From Dipteris shenzhenensis (Eukaryota; Polypodiophyta; Polypodiopsida; Gleicheniales), in the NCBI GenBank assembly GCA_047967505.1, contig CM106539.1: a DNA stretch of 64,000 nucleotides; one strand, written 5' to 3'. Positions 31,916-45,200 of this stretch are shown piece by piece. The first letter of the stretch is position 1, and every line of letters begins with the position of its first letter. The position numbers were made by a program, and so were the translations under genes. The notes beneath the pieces were generated by a model. It saw nothing but the letters and a program-made list of their open reading frames with translations. It was not told the DNA's origin and ran no database searches.

Positions 31916-32076
31916 TGGTATACATCACTGCTTTCCAAACATTGCCCATGATTACCAAAGCACATAATTTTAACAAAAACATCAATGCTTTTTTGCAAGC
32001 CCACATATACAAGAATTAAGTAAGGTGAGGAGAATGAGACAATATGTAAAATAGTTTTGCCAATATCAATAATGGG

Positions 32077-35000
32077 CTACGGTTCAATCTCATCCTCAAT
32101 GAGATCAACCCTTGCCAAACTCTCTACTTCAAAATCCAAACAAGTGTTTAGATCTACAAATACATTCAACCCACTACTACTTGTGCTACTCATGTTCTCA
32201 TCGAAATCAGCATCACCAATGGTAGGCTCGTCCTCATGGGTAATGGCCTCAATATCTGTATCTCCTATCTCATGATCATCCTCCTCTCTCGTCTCACGGT
32301 CATCATCACGTCCATGGCCATGATCATCCTCCATACGCTCCATATTAGTAAATGTACTATACATCACTTTGGAACGTGGCATAATAGGTATGACATGCCA
32401 CCATCTGTTATTATCCACCATTGGTTGATAGACAACCTAATTCAAACACAAATACAATCATGTTATTTTCCTTGCATCGAAGGTATCAAATATTTAAAAG
32501 CGAGTATTTTTATATGTGTACACAGTACCTGTTCACATTGTTGCAGTAGTACTAGTGTGTCCTTCCTACTTTGCCAAAACTTTGTGGAGTCAATAGTTAC
32601 AAAGCCACTTGCATGGCATTTGATTGTTGCATTAGGGCCTCTTTCCACCACGTACTTAAACCATTTTACATCCAAAAAAGTCAAGCTTAATAATATCTCG
32701 GATTATGCCACAATAATCATCCATGGCTCCATTGGCTCCCTCAAAGCTAGCAATGATGCCGCAATCTTGTGTGTTTCTCTTATCATCAATCCGTTGTGTT
32801 CGAAAATGCTTGCCCTCACACCATATAGCATTGAACATAGTGCACTACACCAAGAAAAAATCAATTAAATAAGCAATCTAAATTATTGAAAGCTCCTAAC
32901 TTATGCATAACATTCTATATACCAACCTTGCTCATGCATCTTCTAGCATACTCCCATTCTTCCATTGTGATATGCATCCCCTCATCTTTCTCTGCTTTCT
33001 CCATTTCATCAAGTAGCCAATCCACATGAATATCCTTTGGAAGTGCTCTTAGATACAGAGGGTATGGCACACGAGATCCGTGGTGTGTACGAAAGAGGGC
33101 CCTTTCTTCTTGTCTTCTTGCCTTTGCATCCTCATATCTTGTCACCCATATTTTCATCACATCACTATTAAGCATGCAATAGAGGTTGATACTATTATGC
33201 AACTCCGTGTCTATTACTTTGTTGCGTCCTTTCCCGTGAGGCACAATAGAGGTCATCCTTAAGTCTTCATCATCTCTCCATAGTCGTGGGAGAGAGCTAT
33301 CCACATCAATAAGAAACTTAGAAATATATACAAGTGACTCTTGCACCAACCAGCCCTCGACCATGCTACCTTTGGGTCTTGCATTTTGTCTCATAAAGCC
33401 CTTCAAGGTCTTCATGAAGCGCTCGAGGAAGAACAACCATCGTGCATGTATAGTACCGCATATAGCAATCTCATCCACCAAATGCACTGTATGATGTAGT
33501 TGGCTTGTGAGAATAGAACGTGGAAATGTCTCCACTAAATAAACCACCTCCACTGACATAACTCGAGCATTCTCAAGTGTGGTGGCCAGATCTATTTCCT
33601 TTGAGCTCACATACCTAGAAATGAAAAAGTACACCATATTAGCAATATGAACACCTTGCATGGAGCATTGATACGCATCATATTTTGTATCATGTAAAGT
33701 ATCTCACAAGCTCATCCATCTTGTAAATACAATCCTTCACGTCCTTCGATGCACTACGAGAAATGCTAGTAGGTAGTATGAACTGAACCCACGAGGAGGT
33801 GGTTGATTAGTTGCTTATAATTATTCACTCACAAATTTGAAAGGAAAAAGATATTATGCACATAAAATACTTACTTGGAGCATCTTCTGCCAATCATGAG
33901 ATTTTAAGCCATATAATTGCTCTACATCTCTTTTCTTGCTCTTTGTAAAGGCTCCCTTCAAACACCTCATGCATCTAGTGGGAGTATGAATTGTAGTAAT
34001 AGCGCGCTTCACCGCCGCCATCTCTAGCTTTGATAACCTCCACGGTGCATGAGGTAAAAAAACACGCTTATTTGGTCTCTCTTGTGGCCATGCTTCACGC
34101 ATCCTCCCTAGGGTACGTAGATCCTCCCTTATGCCTATGGAATCTCGTGTCCCATTCAAATGCTCCCAAATGGTAGATGCCACATTCTTGAAGATATGCA
34201 TGGGATCAAGCATGTGATTGATCTTGAGGTGGGACCAATATGGTAAACGATAAAAGATGGAGTATCTAAACAAAAGCTGGTGTTAGCTAACAATCTTTAT
34301 TTCTAGCCAATATAGCACACAATAGTTACAAACCCTTACCGGCTCATGCCAACTGGTAATCTCCCGCGGTGAGTGATTGTGGGAGGACTTCATTCCAAGG
34401 GGCAACATATCTAGGATGATCAAGTGGGAGAAATCGATGGTGATTCTCATAAATGACCTTATTCAATGTGAGGCAACTAGCGAAGGACCACAAACATGAC
34501 ATGCATGGTAACCCGATGTAGTGAGACCTGAACAATAGACGCAATTAAGAGTTGAAGGTGGGTTTAGGGTGCCACATCCTATTCATAATTAGAAGTGCAA
34601 TGCTTACCTAAACACTCTCCATAGCCTGGGAAGTCATGCATCATCCACATCAAGACTGCTTTGTAGTTGAAGTCTCGTGATGAGGGAGGCTTGCTCACAT
34701 CATGCACCTCGATATCTCTCGAAAGTATCTCTATCTTGTCAATCAAAGGCTCCAAATAAACATCAGGATTTTTGACTTTATATTTCCCTGGAATTAGAAG
34801 GGACAGCATAACATGTCCTTTCTTAATAGCCATTATTAGAGGGTGGAAGATTATAATTCACCAATATCACTGGCTATACACTGTAAGAGGTGCTTTTGAG
34901 ACCAAATGGGTTCACACCGTCCATACCCAATCCAAGTCTCAAGCTCCTAGGTTCTTCCTTGAAGCTTGGCCATGTGTCTTCAATATGCTTCCACGTAGGA

Positions 35001-36083
35001 GAGTCTGCGGGAGTTCTCCACTTGCCATCGGTTGATCGATGGGAGGAATGCCATGACATGAGCTCTGTAATGAGTTTGCACTTGAACATATGTTGGATGC
35101 GAGAGATTATGGGAAAATGTCGCAGAACCTTATGAGGCACGTCCAAAGTTTTGAGATCTGCTCTATATCTTGCCTCTCCAACCACAAGTAGGGCACTCTC
35201 TTGCATCCTTATGTAGTCCACGAAACAAAACGCAATCATTGATGCATGCATGGATGCACTTGTAATCTAATACTCCAAGAGAGGTCACATGTTGCCTTGC
35301 CATATCTCTTGAGGGCGGTAATTTATTCTCCCTTGGAAGCATTTTACACAATAGCCTGCACGTGAAGACCATAAATGAAGAATTAAAGCATTCGAGTAAT
35401 TGACCCACTAGCATAATTCACCATGTTTGCAAAATAGACTTTAAAGCTTACTTGAGTAATGCATTCAAACTTGCATTGCTCCATCCATAGATGGTTTGCA
35501 AGTTTAGTAACTCAAGGGAGGCACGTACAATAGAGAAAGTGCACCCCTCAAACAGTGGAGTCGATGCTACGGTAAAAAGATCGTCCTGCTCCATGCTATC
35601 ATCTATCCCTTCGGATTGATGGACATATAAATCCCGCACCATATCATCAAACACCTCCTCCTCCACGGCTTCATGAGGTAATGGCGGAGGGCTACTATCA
35701 CCATCACTCCATGCATCCGTAACGGTCCCTCCTGAAGATCCCACGTCATATCGCCGACGCTTCGCCTCCTCACGGTGAGCATAGGGCAACATATGCGGGT
35801 GTGGCACTGCGTCATGTATCAAATTAAAACGGGATCATAACTCAAACATATGAACACCCATAGATATCTCAATCAACCTTAACTCTTTAACACTTACCAT
35901 GTTTACGGTCGCATCCCATTATCCATACTTTGAGATGTGATTGAGTGTAATCCTGTGTGCACGATACATGTTTCCTCGACATCAATCACACAGACATTTG
36001 ATTTTTTTCTCCAACCACATTTCACAATGGTGGATACGGAGGGATTCATCCTCACTGGAGCTATTTGTTGAAGATGAAGACAT
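32077..36083 (-). pseudogene. Family-2 TNP2 transposase (copy C)
   Basis: Starts MSSSSTNSSSEDESLRIHH at 36083 and ends at 32077 with an acidic exon matching copy A. It includes all domains: the zinc-like N-terminus, catalytic exon (LGMDGVNPFGLKSTSYS at ~34950), LPYWSHLKINHMLDPMHIF at ~34250, DUF4218 (33661-32915) and DUF4216 (32838-32530). Exon 1 has in-frame stops in LCD*CRGN and KYG*WD. The catalytic exon is frame-broken around 35180-35230. It keeps CGA where copy A has TGA. The least rearranged TNP2 of the family here, but not translatable in full. Confidence 0.85.
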
Positions 36084-36149
36084 CCTACAAACAAGCAACC
36101 CAAAAAAATTTGCTTTTCTTCAAATATTTAATTTTAAAACTCTGTGGCG

Positions 36150-36296
36150 TGTCTTAAGATGCATCTAAAACCACGTCTGTCTATTCTATGGTGCGCGTCT
36201 ATAGGTGTGTCTAAAACTGCATCTGCTCTGTGTATGTAGATGCATAATTACACGCGTATTTAGATGCGCTATTAAACGTGCTTATAGATGCCATTT
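36150..36296. repeat. Family-2 palindromes between ORF1 and TNP2 (copy C)
   Basis: Half-sites such as GCGTCTATAGG and TAGATGCGC between the divergent 5' ends, equivalent to 5645-5778 in copy A. Confidence 0.65.
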
Positions 36297-36392
36297 TCAA
36301 ATCTGCTTTTAGCACGCTCGCTTTGCTTTTCTTTACATTACTTATACTTCGCGCGGCTTGCTTGCTTTGCTATTAATAGATCCATAGTTTCG

Positions 36393-37710
36393 ATGCTTAA
36401 GAGGAAGGCACCCACACTTACTTCCAAGCTTACACTTAAGAGGAAGGCACCCACACTTACTTCCAAGCTTACACTTAAGAGGAAGGCACCCACACTTACT
36501 TCCAGGCTTACAGGAGAAGAGGGTGAACAAGGAAAAGAAGTAACTTTGAAGAAGGAGAAGAAGCTTCTATACCTCTATCCAAGGTAAGTCTTTTTACAGT
36601 TGATCTTTTTTGGAAGTTGCTCTCTTTGGATTTGTCCTTTATCGTATCCAAGAAACGAATGATTTTGGTATCAGTGTTACGTTTTTGTGTTGGGCGCATG
36701 TCCTTTTCTACTTTTTAGATTAGTTCGTCTGTCAAAGCGCATCTATAGATGCGTCTCAGAGCACATCTAAAACCGCATCTACAGGCGCGTCTAGACTGTT
36801 TGTAGACACAGACAACCGCATCTAGACTGTTTGTAGACATAGACAACCGCGTCTATAGACGCGCTATTATACGCAAAAATAGATGCGCTTCTCAGACGCA
36901 TCTATAGACGCACTTCGACAGTAATCTTTTCTGACAGTAATCTTTTCTTCCCTTCCCCTTTCTTCTCAGCTCATCAGTAATCATCTTTTTTTCTTTTTTC
37001 CAGTTCATCATGTGGCTAGGAAGCTCTTCGGGCTCACCTGATCTCCGGGAGTCTATTTTTAGGGACTTATATAACCTTTTAGGCACCCTCCCAGTCTTGT
37101 GGAGTTATACGGGTATATGATGGGTACTCTAAACACCCCCCAGGAGTTGGCACTATAGACTCCAAACCACCCCACACCAACTGAGATTACCCCAGCAGAG
37201 TCAGCACAGACCAGCCGGCTACACAGCCGAGGCCCTTCTCCCATGTCATCTTATGCCCCTTCCCCCATGCCATCTTATGCCCCTTCCCCCATGTCGTCTT
37301 ATGCCCCTTCCCCCATGCTGTCAGCAGGTCCTTATGTCTCGCAGAGCCATTGGCATACTCTTGTATAGTTGAGACTCGTTTCTCCAGCTATGAGTGGTCA
37401 ACATAGTCCCGTTCAGTCTCCAGCTACGAGTGGCCAGCATACTAGCTTGACACGACATGGTAGCAAGCGTAGTAGCAGGGAGAGCGATGGGGGATGCATG
37501 GCATAGTGCTTTGGGAGGGGTGGTGTGGGGACGATGATGATTCAGATGATTTGGATGTGCCTCCGGGTGATGGTACAATCTTCTATGACATCACTCAGAT
37601 AAGAGGCATCTTGATGGATGCACGAGGGAAGGACATCATGGCCTTCATGTGCTCTGTAATTGCTAACAATTATAGAGATTGCTTTATCCATTACAAAGAC
37701 CATCCAAAGA
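36393..37710 (+). pseudogene. Family-2 ORF1 accessory gene (copy C), 3' truncated
   Basis: Exon 1 (36393-36583) encodes 13-residue tandem repeats KRKAPTLTSKLTL, about three copies, then a Lys/Glu-rich tail before a GTAAGT donor. After an intron with a palindrome cluster (36735-36912), exon 2 starts near 37011 with MWLGSSSGSPDLRESIFRDL, then Pro/Ser repeats (SPMPSYAPSP). The last part (YDITQIRGILMDARGKDIMA) resembles ITSAREIIEDKKGKAVMAAM of family-1 ORF1, which links the two as homologous accessory genes. Frameshifts interrupt exon 2 and the gene is cut at ~37710. Confidence 0.65.
36735..36912. repeat. Family-2 palindrome cluster in ORF1 intron (copy C)
   Basis: GCGTCTATAGACGCGC and related half-sites, equivalent to 5030-5280 in copy A. 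Confidence 0.7.
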
Positions 37711-38038
37711 GATTGTGAAGTTTGTTATGTATCTCATCAAGAGGAAGACTCACATGTCACAACCTACATATGTGAAAATAGATGTATTTTGCAAGCCAAC
37801 ATGACCTTATTTAGCAAACATCATGATACATATAGAAGTGGAAATGCTTTGAAGGAGGTAGCCTCCTTTTGGTAAAGAAAAAATTAGAGAGCGAGCCATA
37901 ACTTGTACACGTCACAATAGAATACCAGCATGTTGGGTCTTAAACTTCTTGAAATTAGGCTAGTCTACAAGACCACATGAGCATATTTGGCAGAATTCAT
38001 CATTTACATAATAAGTGGATATGCTTTGAGGGAGGGAG

Positions 38039-38173
38039 TGTTGAGAGGAAGAGAAAGAGGAGAGAGACCGACACAAGAGTTGCTCCCAAGAAAGTGATTC
38101 TATTCATAGATCATAGGCATATATATAGTTGAGGACTAGGCTGAGTTAGGGCAAGCTATATATACCTCTAACA
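38039..38173 (-). repeat. Copia-type LTR in tandem unit 3
   Basis: Same 135-bp LTR and polypurine tract as at 26782 and 29738. Confidence 0.7.
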
Positions 38174-39052
38174 CCCCCACTCAAACTAGGCCCTCTAGCT
38201 ACGGATGAAAAAACCCTTGGGAAGTACAAGGAAAAAAACCCAAGCCACTATATATATCTATGTGAAAATATATATACAAAGGATGGCCATATCTCGGCCA
38301 TATGCCATTTTGAATGATATAGTGTAATGCTGGATGATACAATGCAAATTGCATGTGGATATTACAAGGGCATAAGACAAGCACTTGTCCATAGTACAGA
38401 CCAAAGTATAAGCACTATGTTTGGTACATGATACAGTGAAAAGTATGTGTGAAAAATAGAAAATCTTCCTGGAAATCTCAACTTGTTTGACATAGTGATG
38501 ATGCATAATCAGGGCTTGTTGCCATCTTCAAGTTCAATGTTTGAGCTCTTCATTTGAATAGTAGAGCTTGTTGTCTCCAAGTTCAATCTAGTCAAACCTC
38601 CTCAAACCTGTATAATCATGCCTTCATGTTTTGCACAATTCATCCACATAAAATGACTTATTTCATGCAGTGTATATGAACACAGCAAATATTGAAGTGC
38701 CTGTTTCTATTGTACCAAGGATGAATGTATGAGCAAATTGCTTCGGTCACTCTAACAAAGAGTATTGAGGGGCAATTTGAGATGTCCACAAAGCCAGGGC
38801 TGAAATGTCTCTTGGGTAGTGTAAGAAAGTCGTAACAACACAATAGGAAGGCCCATAAAGTTCTTGCAAATCAAGAAGCAATAATCCAAAAACACAACGA
38901 GCATTCGGGCACAAGTGCCTATAGGCATATTCAACTTAGTTGATTATGTGATCACAAGCTCACTTGCAAAGTACATCATTGAATACATCAAGATTGAGGA
39001 GGAATCTCTTGAGTCAGACCAATGCCTATAGGCATAATTGTTAGAAACATGG

Positions 39053-39112
39053 TGTGTAATTGTGTGTGTGTGTGTGTGTGTGTTTGTGTGTGTGTGATTT
39101 TACCAAAAAAAA

Positions 39113-39150
<38 letters not shown>
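39053..39150. repeat. (GT)n microsatellite in unit 4
   Basis: Two GT runs separated by ATTTTACC and an A tract; longer than the equivalents in units 1 to 3. Confidence 0.9.
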
Positions 39151-39154
<4 letters not shown>

Positions 39155-39885
39155 GCCAATGGAGATTCATGATCTATGCAACTAACTAGGATCCATCGCA
39201 AACAAAGACCATTTTGGAACACAAAATATTGGGTAGCCACCACGAAGAGAACCCCAAAATGACTCGGAAGAGATGGACCTTTTGTTGAATCAAGTTGCTA
39301 CACCATAGCTTGAATATGTTAGAATAGAATTGGTTTGCATAACAGCTCATACTGATTTGGAAAAAAGCATCATATATAAAAGTTGTTGTGCATTGAAGGG
39401 AGTTAGTCTGCTTCTAGTATAGGAAAAATTAGAGAGCAATCCATCACTATTGCATCTCACAATAGAGTACCAAAGTATCATCATGTTGGATCTCAAAATT
39501 CTTAAAATAGTCCTATTCTAGAAAACCGAATGGGTCGATTTGGCAAAATCCATCATATACAAAAGTCAAGGTGCTACGACAAAGACAATATCCTCTTGGG
39601 ATAGCAAAAGAGGAGCAAAAGTCATAGAGTGAGTTGGCCATAACTTTTGCATATTGCAACAAAGTACCATTATGTTGGGTCTTTAAATTCTTGTAAAAGA
39701 CCTTTTCTCTCCCTTTTTTACAAGTCTATGTGGGCCAATTTAGCAAAAAGCATCATATATAGGAGTCGATGTGTTTTGAGGGAGATAGCAACTTGATTTG
39801 GCTCATTCCCATGTCATCTCTGTCAAATTTGCTTGTTTTCTTAGAGGTTGCACCAGTATGCACTAGAGAGAGAGAGCTGATGGTT

Positions 39886-40012
39886 AACCTTGGGAAGACC
39901 AAGGTCATGATCTTCAACACCTCTTACATATTGTTTCACTGACATAGCTTTACATACCAGAGTGAGCCAGTGGAGATTGTGCCCAACTGTTGAGCCATTG
40001 AACCTATTTGGG
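39886..40012 (+). pseudogene. LINE reverse-transcriptase fragment
   Basis: Reads LMVNLGKTKVMIFNTS and, after a stop, HSFTYQSEPVEIV. This matches the segment of plant LINE reverse transcriptases that follows the catalytic YADD box (LxVNxxKTKxMVF...). About 40 codons remain, with in-frame stops. It begins where the tandem array ends. Confidence 0.7.
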
Positions 40013-41365
40013 ATCTATACAGACACTAGCAACAAATAGTAATAATTATTAGGACAATGTACAATTATACTTCTTGTTTCAAGAACTCAAACTTAGACAT
40101 CCTCTCATGAAGAATCTCACATGGAAGAATAGCTTAAGCATTGTGATTTCTAATTGCCAAAATTGATTTGTCATCCATTAAAACAAAAAGAAAACTATAT
40201 TGTATATTCTAGGTTCCTACAATAGAACCATTTTTCGCCAAGAGCAAAATTGAATTTATCTAGGTGAAATTGCAATATGTCAAGTGATACAAGATGTTGA
40301 ACATTAGTCCTTGTCTAAACTTGCACTTTACAAGTGTCAATGATGCTGATGACAAAATCCATCAGTAAAAGGAAGCTGACAGTTTGTTTAGTGGGTGTGT
40401 AGAGCCATTATCAATGTATGGGGGGACATACTCACTCAACATTATTATATTCCTATTTGTTTTGGACCATCAAGATTAATTAACCTATGTTTGTCCATGG
40501 ATTAATTGATTTATTTGGGTTAATTAATTAATTTTAAGCTATGTCTAAGAAGAGTGCACATCCTTTAAGATGGTAGGATTCACAATGTTGTCTTTCCCAT
40601 GTGTGAGCCCTACCACTAAGCTATAGAGTGGAAGAGTATAACTAGTGCTAGCTAAAATATTATAAATGGTCCCTTTTCCCCCTCCCCCTTTAACGGTGCC
40701 TTCTTCTTTAAAGCTTCCTTCAAATGGTCCCCATTCCCCCTTCGTAGCACACCGTCATTGTTGTCACATAAGCTACGCTAGCATCCATGGATATGATTCC
40801 TAGAGGATATATTGTTCACATGCTTAAAAAAGCATATTTTCTAACGTCATTGTTTTTTTATATCTTCTGGTTGAGTGAGGGTGTTTTCAAAAAAAATATT
40901 GAGATTTACACCACCTTTGGTATGTGAAAGAGATCCAATTGTTCAACGTTATCAAGCCATTCTCCAAGTTCATTTAGTTGGACTAAATCTAGCTAATTGG
41001 CACCCTTGCACCATGATCAAAATCCTTGCGGTGTGCACAATCAAGGATAATCTTACAATATAGCCAATGTATGCAAGGTAATATGGTACACTCTTTCCAC
41101 TTTAAGTGGTCTAGTTACTAGTGCCAAGAAAGCGCTTAAGTGAAAGCAATTTTAGAGATCCAAACTTTGCATGCTTGATGATCTTCAAAATGGATGTTGC
41201 CTTAACATCCTACAATAAGATCGCCGTGAGGCCCACTAATCATGCAAAGTTGTAGTTCATCGACACATTTCAAATTCACTTCATCGACACGTTTCAAATT
41301 CACTTCATCCCCCCATTTCCATCTTTATTGAGCTTGATGTTAAGCTAAAGGTGCGCCTTTTCTCT

Positions 41366-41452
<87 letters not shown>

Positions 41453-41720
41453 CCTCTCCCTCTATTTGTCATGAACTCTTTAAAAAGGTGTATTTGTGCA
41501 TGCCTTTTCGAACATTAAAGTATCTATAACTTTTCTAACATGAGGGGTTCACTATGTTCGAGAACAGAATTAGGAGCCCTTTAGTTTTTGGTTTCATTGA
41601 GTTACCTTCTCAAGGGAAGTCTCATATCAATTCTTGGTAGCTTCTTTGAAAATAAGATCATCACCCAATGTCCCTTCTCCATGGGATATGGCCTCAAACT
41701 AAGTTGCCATGCCAAGAAGT
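40013..41720. other. Unidentified AT-rich sequence with (CT)n tract
   Basis: No recognisable gene or terminus was found. A (CT)n/(TC)n microsatellite lies at 41368-41453, and a 24-base motif (TTCATCGACACRTTTCAAATTCAC) is duplicated at 41257-41304. Confidence 0.5.
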
Positions 41721-41845
41721 CACTACAAGGTACAGGCCATTTTTTGAATGAAAATACTGATCTTTTTTAAACTAAAAAGTTTTTTTTTTACGAGCGCAAA
41801 GGTCGGTACTCGGTCGGTATTTACGTTACTATTAGCATAAAAAAT

Positions 41846-41925
41846 GAACGATCGCTATATAGCGACTCTAGTAAACGTTGCTATATAGCGACACTGGTAA
41901 GCATTGGTATATAGCGACGCTTAAC
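41846..41925. repeat. Family-1 left subterminal palindromes (copy E)
   Basis: Three degenerate CGCTATATAGCGAC units in the same position as in the complete element. Confidence 0.75.
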
Positions 41926-42221
41926 AAAAAACTTAAAAAACACATTAGTAGGGCTAAACAGGGCCACAACAAGCCCTGTTTTGCCCCACTAATGTTTTTT
42001 TTTTAAGTAATTACAAAAGAATGTTGTTTGTTATAAAGTTTCCCTTGTGAAAGGGGTGATAAAAAATTGCTCAAACGAGGCAAGCAACAGAAGCATATAC
42101 ATGCCGAAGATATACACCATTGTTTGTTACAAAATTACCCTTTCAAAAAGGGTGATACAAAATCACTCAAACGAGCTGACATACAGAAGCATATACATGC
42201 CGAAGTATATACAAATTACTA

Positions 42222-43757
42222 CTACTGCTGCTCATCTGAATCATTGTCCTTGTCCTTGTTGTCATTGTGGTTGTGCTGGCCTGAACCCTGGGCCTCGTGA
42301 TCTATGCCTGATCCCTGGCCCTCGTTGAAGCCATGCAAGCCTAATCCCTCGTCATCACCACTCACCTCCGCTGATGGGATGTTTGAGCTTGCACTCTAAG
42401 AGTGAAACCATATTAATTGGAAATTACATTGGAACTTAAAGAATAAAACAATTTAAAAAGTGAGATTACAACTAGGAGTATACTTATACCGTGCGAGCAG
42501 CCACCTCAGCCCAATCAACCGTCGCTCCCATAGCCTCCATATCAATAAACCATGGCTTTGTTCCTATGCGGAATGCGCATCTCGCCTCTTTGTCTATGGA
42601 AAGCTGACAAATTGCAGCTTGCTGTGGGCCCAAATTACGAGAGTTAGATAAAGTGCATGCAATATGTAATAAAACAAATAGAACAATAAATTAAATGAGA
42701 AGAATCAGACTTACCACTGTTGCCTCAAATGCCAACCGGCCACCTGCACCAAAGTGCGAAATACCTAAGGAGTCCAATCGTGTCCTCACAGCCCTCCTCT
42801 GACCTCGAACTTTTTGGGATGGTCCCTGTACTTCTTCTTGAAAAACTTCCAGTCTACTTTGTCTGCCCAGATGGGTTTAGCCTTCCCCTTTGTGAATGGA
42901 ACTATGCAAAATTAACCTACGATGCTTCAAGACCCCACCCATGCGCTCTTGCATGTAATTCTCATTGAACTCCCAATTTGGGAGGTTAGGGTATTGTCTT
43001 TTCAATTCATCGATGGCTGCCTACTTCTTTTGGTCATCCTCGTATCGCAAGTCAGTAGCTATTCTGCTCTTGAAGGCTCTAATCAACCGCCTCATGGTGG
43101 CCATCACTCCTGAGCCCTTTTTATTTTCTATTACTCCAACCCTAGTGATTTCATAGGACGGTCCTCGGGCGACGGGAAAGGAGGAGTCATGGGAGTGGTA
43201 GAGATAGAGCGAGGGGTGTTACTGCAAGCGCTTACGAATTGAGGAGTAGCAAAGGGAGTGGGAGAGGGCACGAGGTCTAGCATCTCATGACCAAGTGGAG
43301 ACCTATAGGGATGTGAGTGTGCTGACTCGTCTACATCTCCCTACTCAGCATAGCCCCTTCCTACTCTTCCTTCCCTTATGACGGGTACGCCCAGGTGATG
43401 ACCCCTCAGTCGAAGGGGCTAGAGGAGATGGTTGTCAACGACGAGTACGTCTAGCCGTTAGTGTAGAAGAGGCCCTATGGGATAGCAGAGAGAAGAATCT
43501 CACTAGCTTTGCATCGCTCATTTGTGCGACAACAAACTTGTCGAGACTCCCGACAAAGCCATGGGCTACTAGGAAATGAGTTTCCTGAGGGGTAGTCTCG
43601 CAGTGCTAGGATCAAGAGGAGTCAAGCTAGAGGTAGTCATAGGGGTAGGCCCCTAAGGTGTCACCTGAGTGGAATCAAAGTCCTCTGGAGAGTAGAGATC
43701 ATGATGTGTCCTCCTACGAGGGTTTTTGGTCTCATCGGGTGTGCGACGTAATCCCAT
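42222..43757 (-). pseudogene. Family-1 ORF1 accessory gene (copy E)
   Basis: Begins MGLRRTPDETKNPRRRTHHD at 43757, aligned with the complete element's start, and ends with an acidic tail DSDEQQ. The DNA matches 8407-6861 along its length, with the exon junctions in the same places. Many small indels and stops break the frame throughout, so it is more decayed than the nested copy. Confidence 0.65.
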
Positions 43758-43859
43758 GTCTAATTTGGGGGGATTGAACAAAGGTAGACACAAACACGAA
43801 AACAAAAAACAAAAAACAAAAAGAAGAGTGGATAAGAACCCGAAAGATAATTAATTACT

Positions 43860-45200
43860 TAAGACAATAAATTATGAAGCATATGAGGGAAAACCGAGAG
43901 GAGATAAGAGAGGGGAAAAGAAGAGAAGGAAGAGAAAGAAAGAGGGGAAAAGAGAAGGAAAAAAGAGAGGGGAAAAGAGGAAAAGAGAGGAAAAAAGAGA
44001 AAAAGAGAAAAAGCATATGCTTATGCTTATGCATGAGCATATGAGCATATGCTCATGCATAAGCATAAGCATATGAGCATAAGCATAGGCAAATGCATAT
44101 GCTTCTGAAAAGAATAGAAAAGAGGATGAAAGAGAGGAAATAAGAGAGGGGAAAAGAAGAGAAGAAAGAGAAAGAAAGAGGGGGAAAGAGAAGGAAAAAA
44201 GAGAGGAAAAAAGAGAAAAAGAGAGAAAGCATATGCTTATGAAAGGAAGAGAAAAGAGGATGAAAGAGAGGAAATAAGAGAGGGGAAAAAGAAGAGAATG
44301 AAGAGGGGAAAAGAAGAGAAGGACTCGGTGGGGTCACTCATCATATGTAACCCTATCACGTGAGTTCAACAGAAGGACATTTTTAATATCTAAATTTTAC
44401 AAAAGTTAGTTTACATAAGGGAGTATTTAAAACAAATTTGGGAAAAATTTACAGATTTGTATAGAAAAAGGGTACATTTTATTAATGAAAAATTTACAGA
44501 TAAGGGATTTTAGAAATAGGTCTTGAACGCACGTGATATAGAGGTTTTGTACATAGTGACCCCCCCGAGGAGAAGGAAGAGGAAGGAAGAGGGGAAAAGA
44601 GATTGAAAGAGGGGAAAAAGAAGAGGGGAAAAGATCATAAGAATATGCATAAGACAAAAAGAGAGAAAGAATATGTTATTCTTATGCATGATCATATGAA
44701 CATATGCTCATGCATAAGCATAGAAAATGCGTATGCTTATGAAAGGAAGAGAAAAGAGGATGAAAGAGAGAAAATAAGAGGGGAAAAGAAGAGAAGGAAG
44801 AGGGAAACGAAGAGAAGGAAGAGGAAGGAAGAGGGGAAAAGAGATTGAAAGAGGGGAAAAAGAAGAGGGAAAAATAGTATAAGCATAAGAGAAGGAAAAG
44901 CATATGCATAAGAGAAATAGAGAGAAATCATATGCTTATGCTTATGCATGAGCATATGAACAAATAAGAGAAAAGAGGATGAAAGAGAGGAAATAAGAGA
45001 GGGAAAAAGAAGAGAAGGAAGAGGGGAAAAGAAGAGGAAGGAAGAGGAAGGAAGAGGGGAAAAAGAAGAGGGAAAAAGAGCATAAGCATAAGAGAAGGAA
45101 GAGGAAGGGAGAGGGGAAAAAGAAGAGGAAAAAGAAGAGGGGAAAAGAGATTGAAAGAGGGGAAAAGAAGAGGGAATTATAAGAGAAGAGGGGGGAAGAG
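43860..45200. repeat. Degenerate purine/palindrome array (copy E)
   Basis: Long GAGAGGGGAAAAGAAGAGAAGG-type purine tracts with scattered GCATATGCTTATGC and GCATGAGCATATG words. Counterpart of 8455-13600 in the complete element, but shorter and with fewer palindromic words. Confidence 0.75.

Larger units (their letters stand above)
31637..37710 (-). mobile_element. CACTA-like family-2 copy C, reversed, 5' truncated
   Basis: Begins at 31637 with CACAACAACACAAAGC after TATTGTAT of the tandem unit. Carries TNP2 on the minus strand and ORF1 on the plus strand, divergent around 36150-36296. It is cut within ORF1 at ~37710, where GAGATTG is shared with the tandem unit. About 750 bases of the unit are missing at that junction, so ORF1's end and the 5' terminus were lost in a microhomology deletion. 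Confidence 0.85.
24712..39865. repeat. Tandem array of a ~2.95-kb noncoding unit (about 3.3 copies)
   Basis: Unit starts (ATTGAGGAGGAATCTCTT) fall at 24712, 27721, 30675 and 38993. Corresponding points in units 1 and 2 are 2956 bases apart (for example 25872 and 28828). Unit 3 is interrupted by copy C with loss of about 750 bases; unit 4 is partial and ends near 39865. Units are highly similar, differ by small indels and microsatellite length, and encode no plausible protein. Each complete unit contains a copia LTR end. It may be a segmental tandem duplication or satellite-like amplification. Confidence 0.85.
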
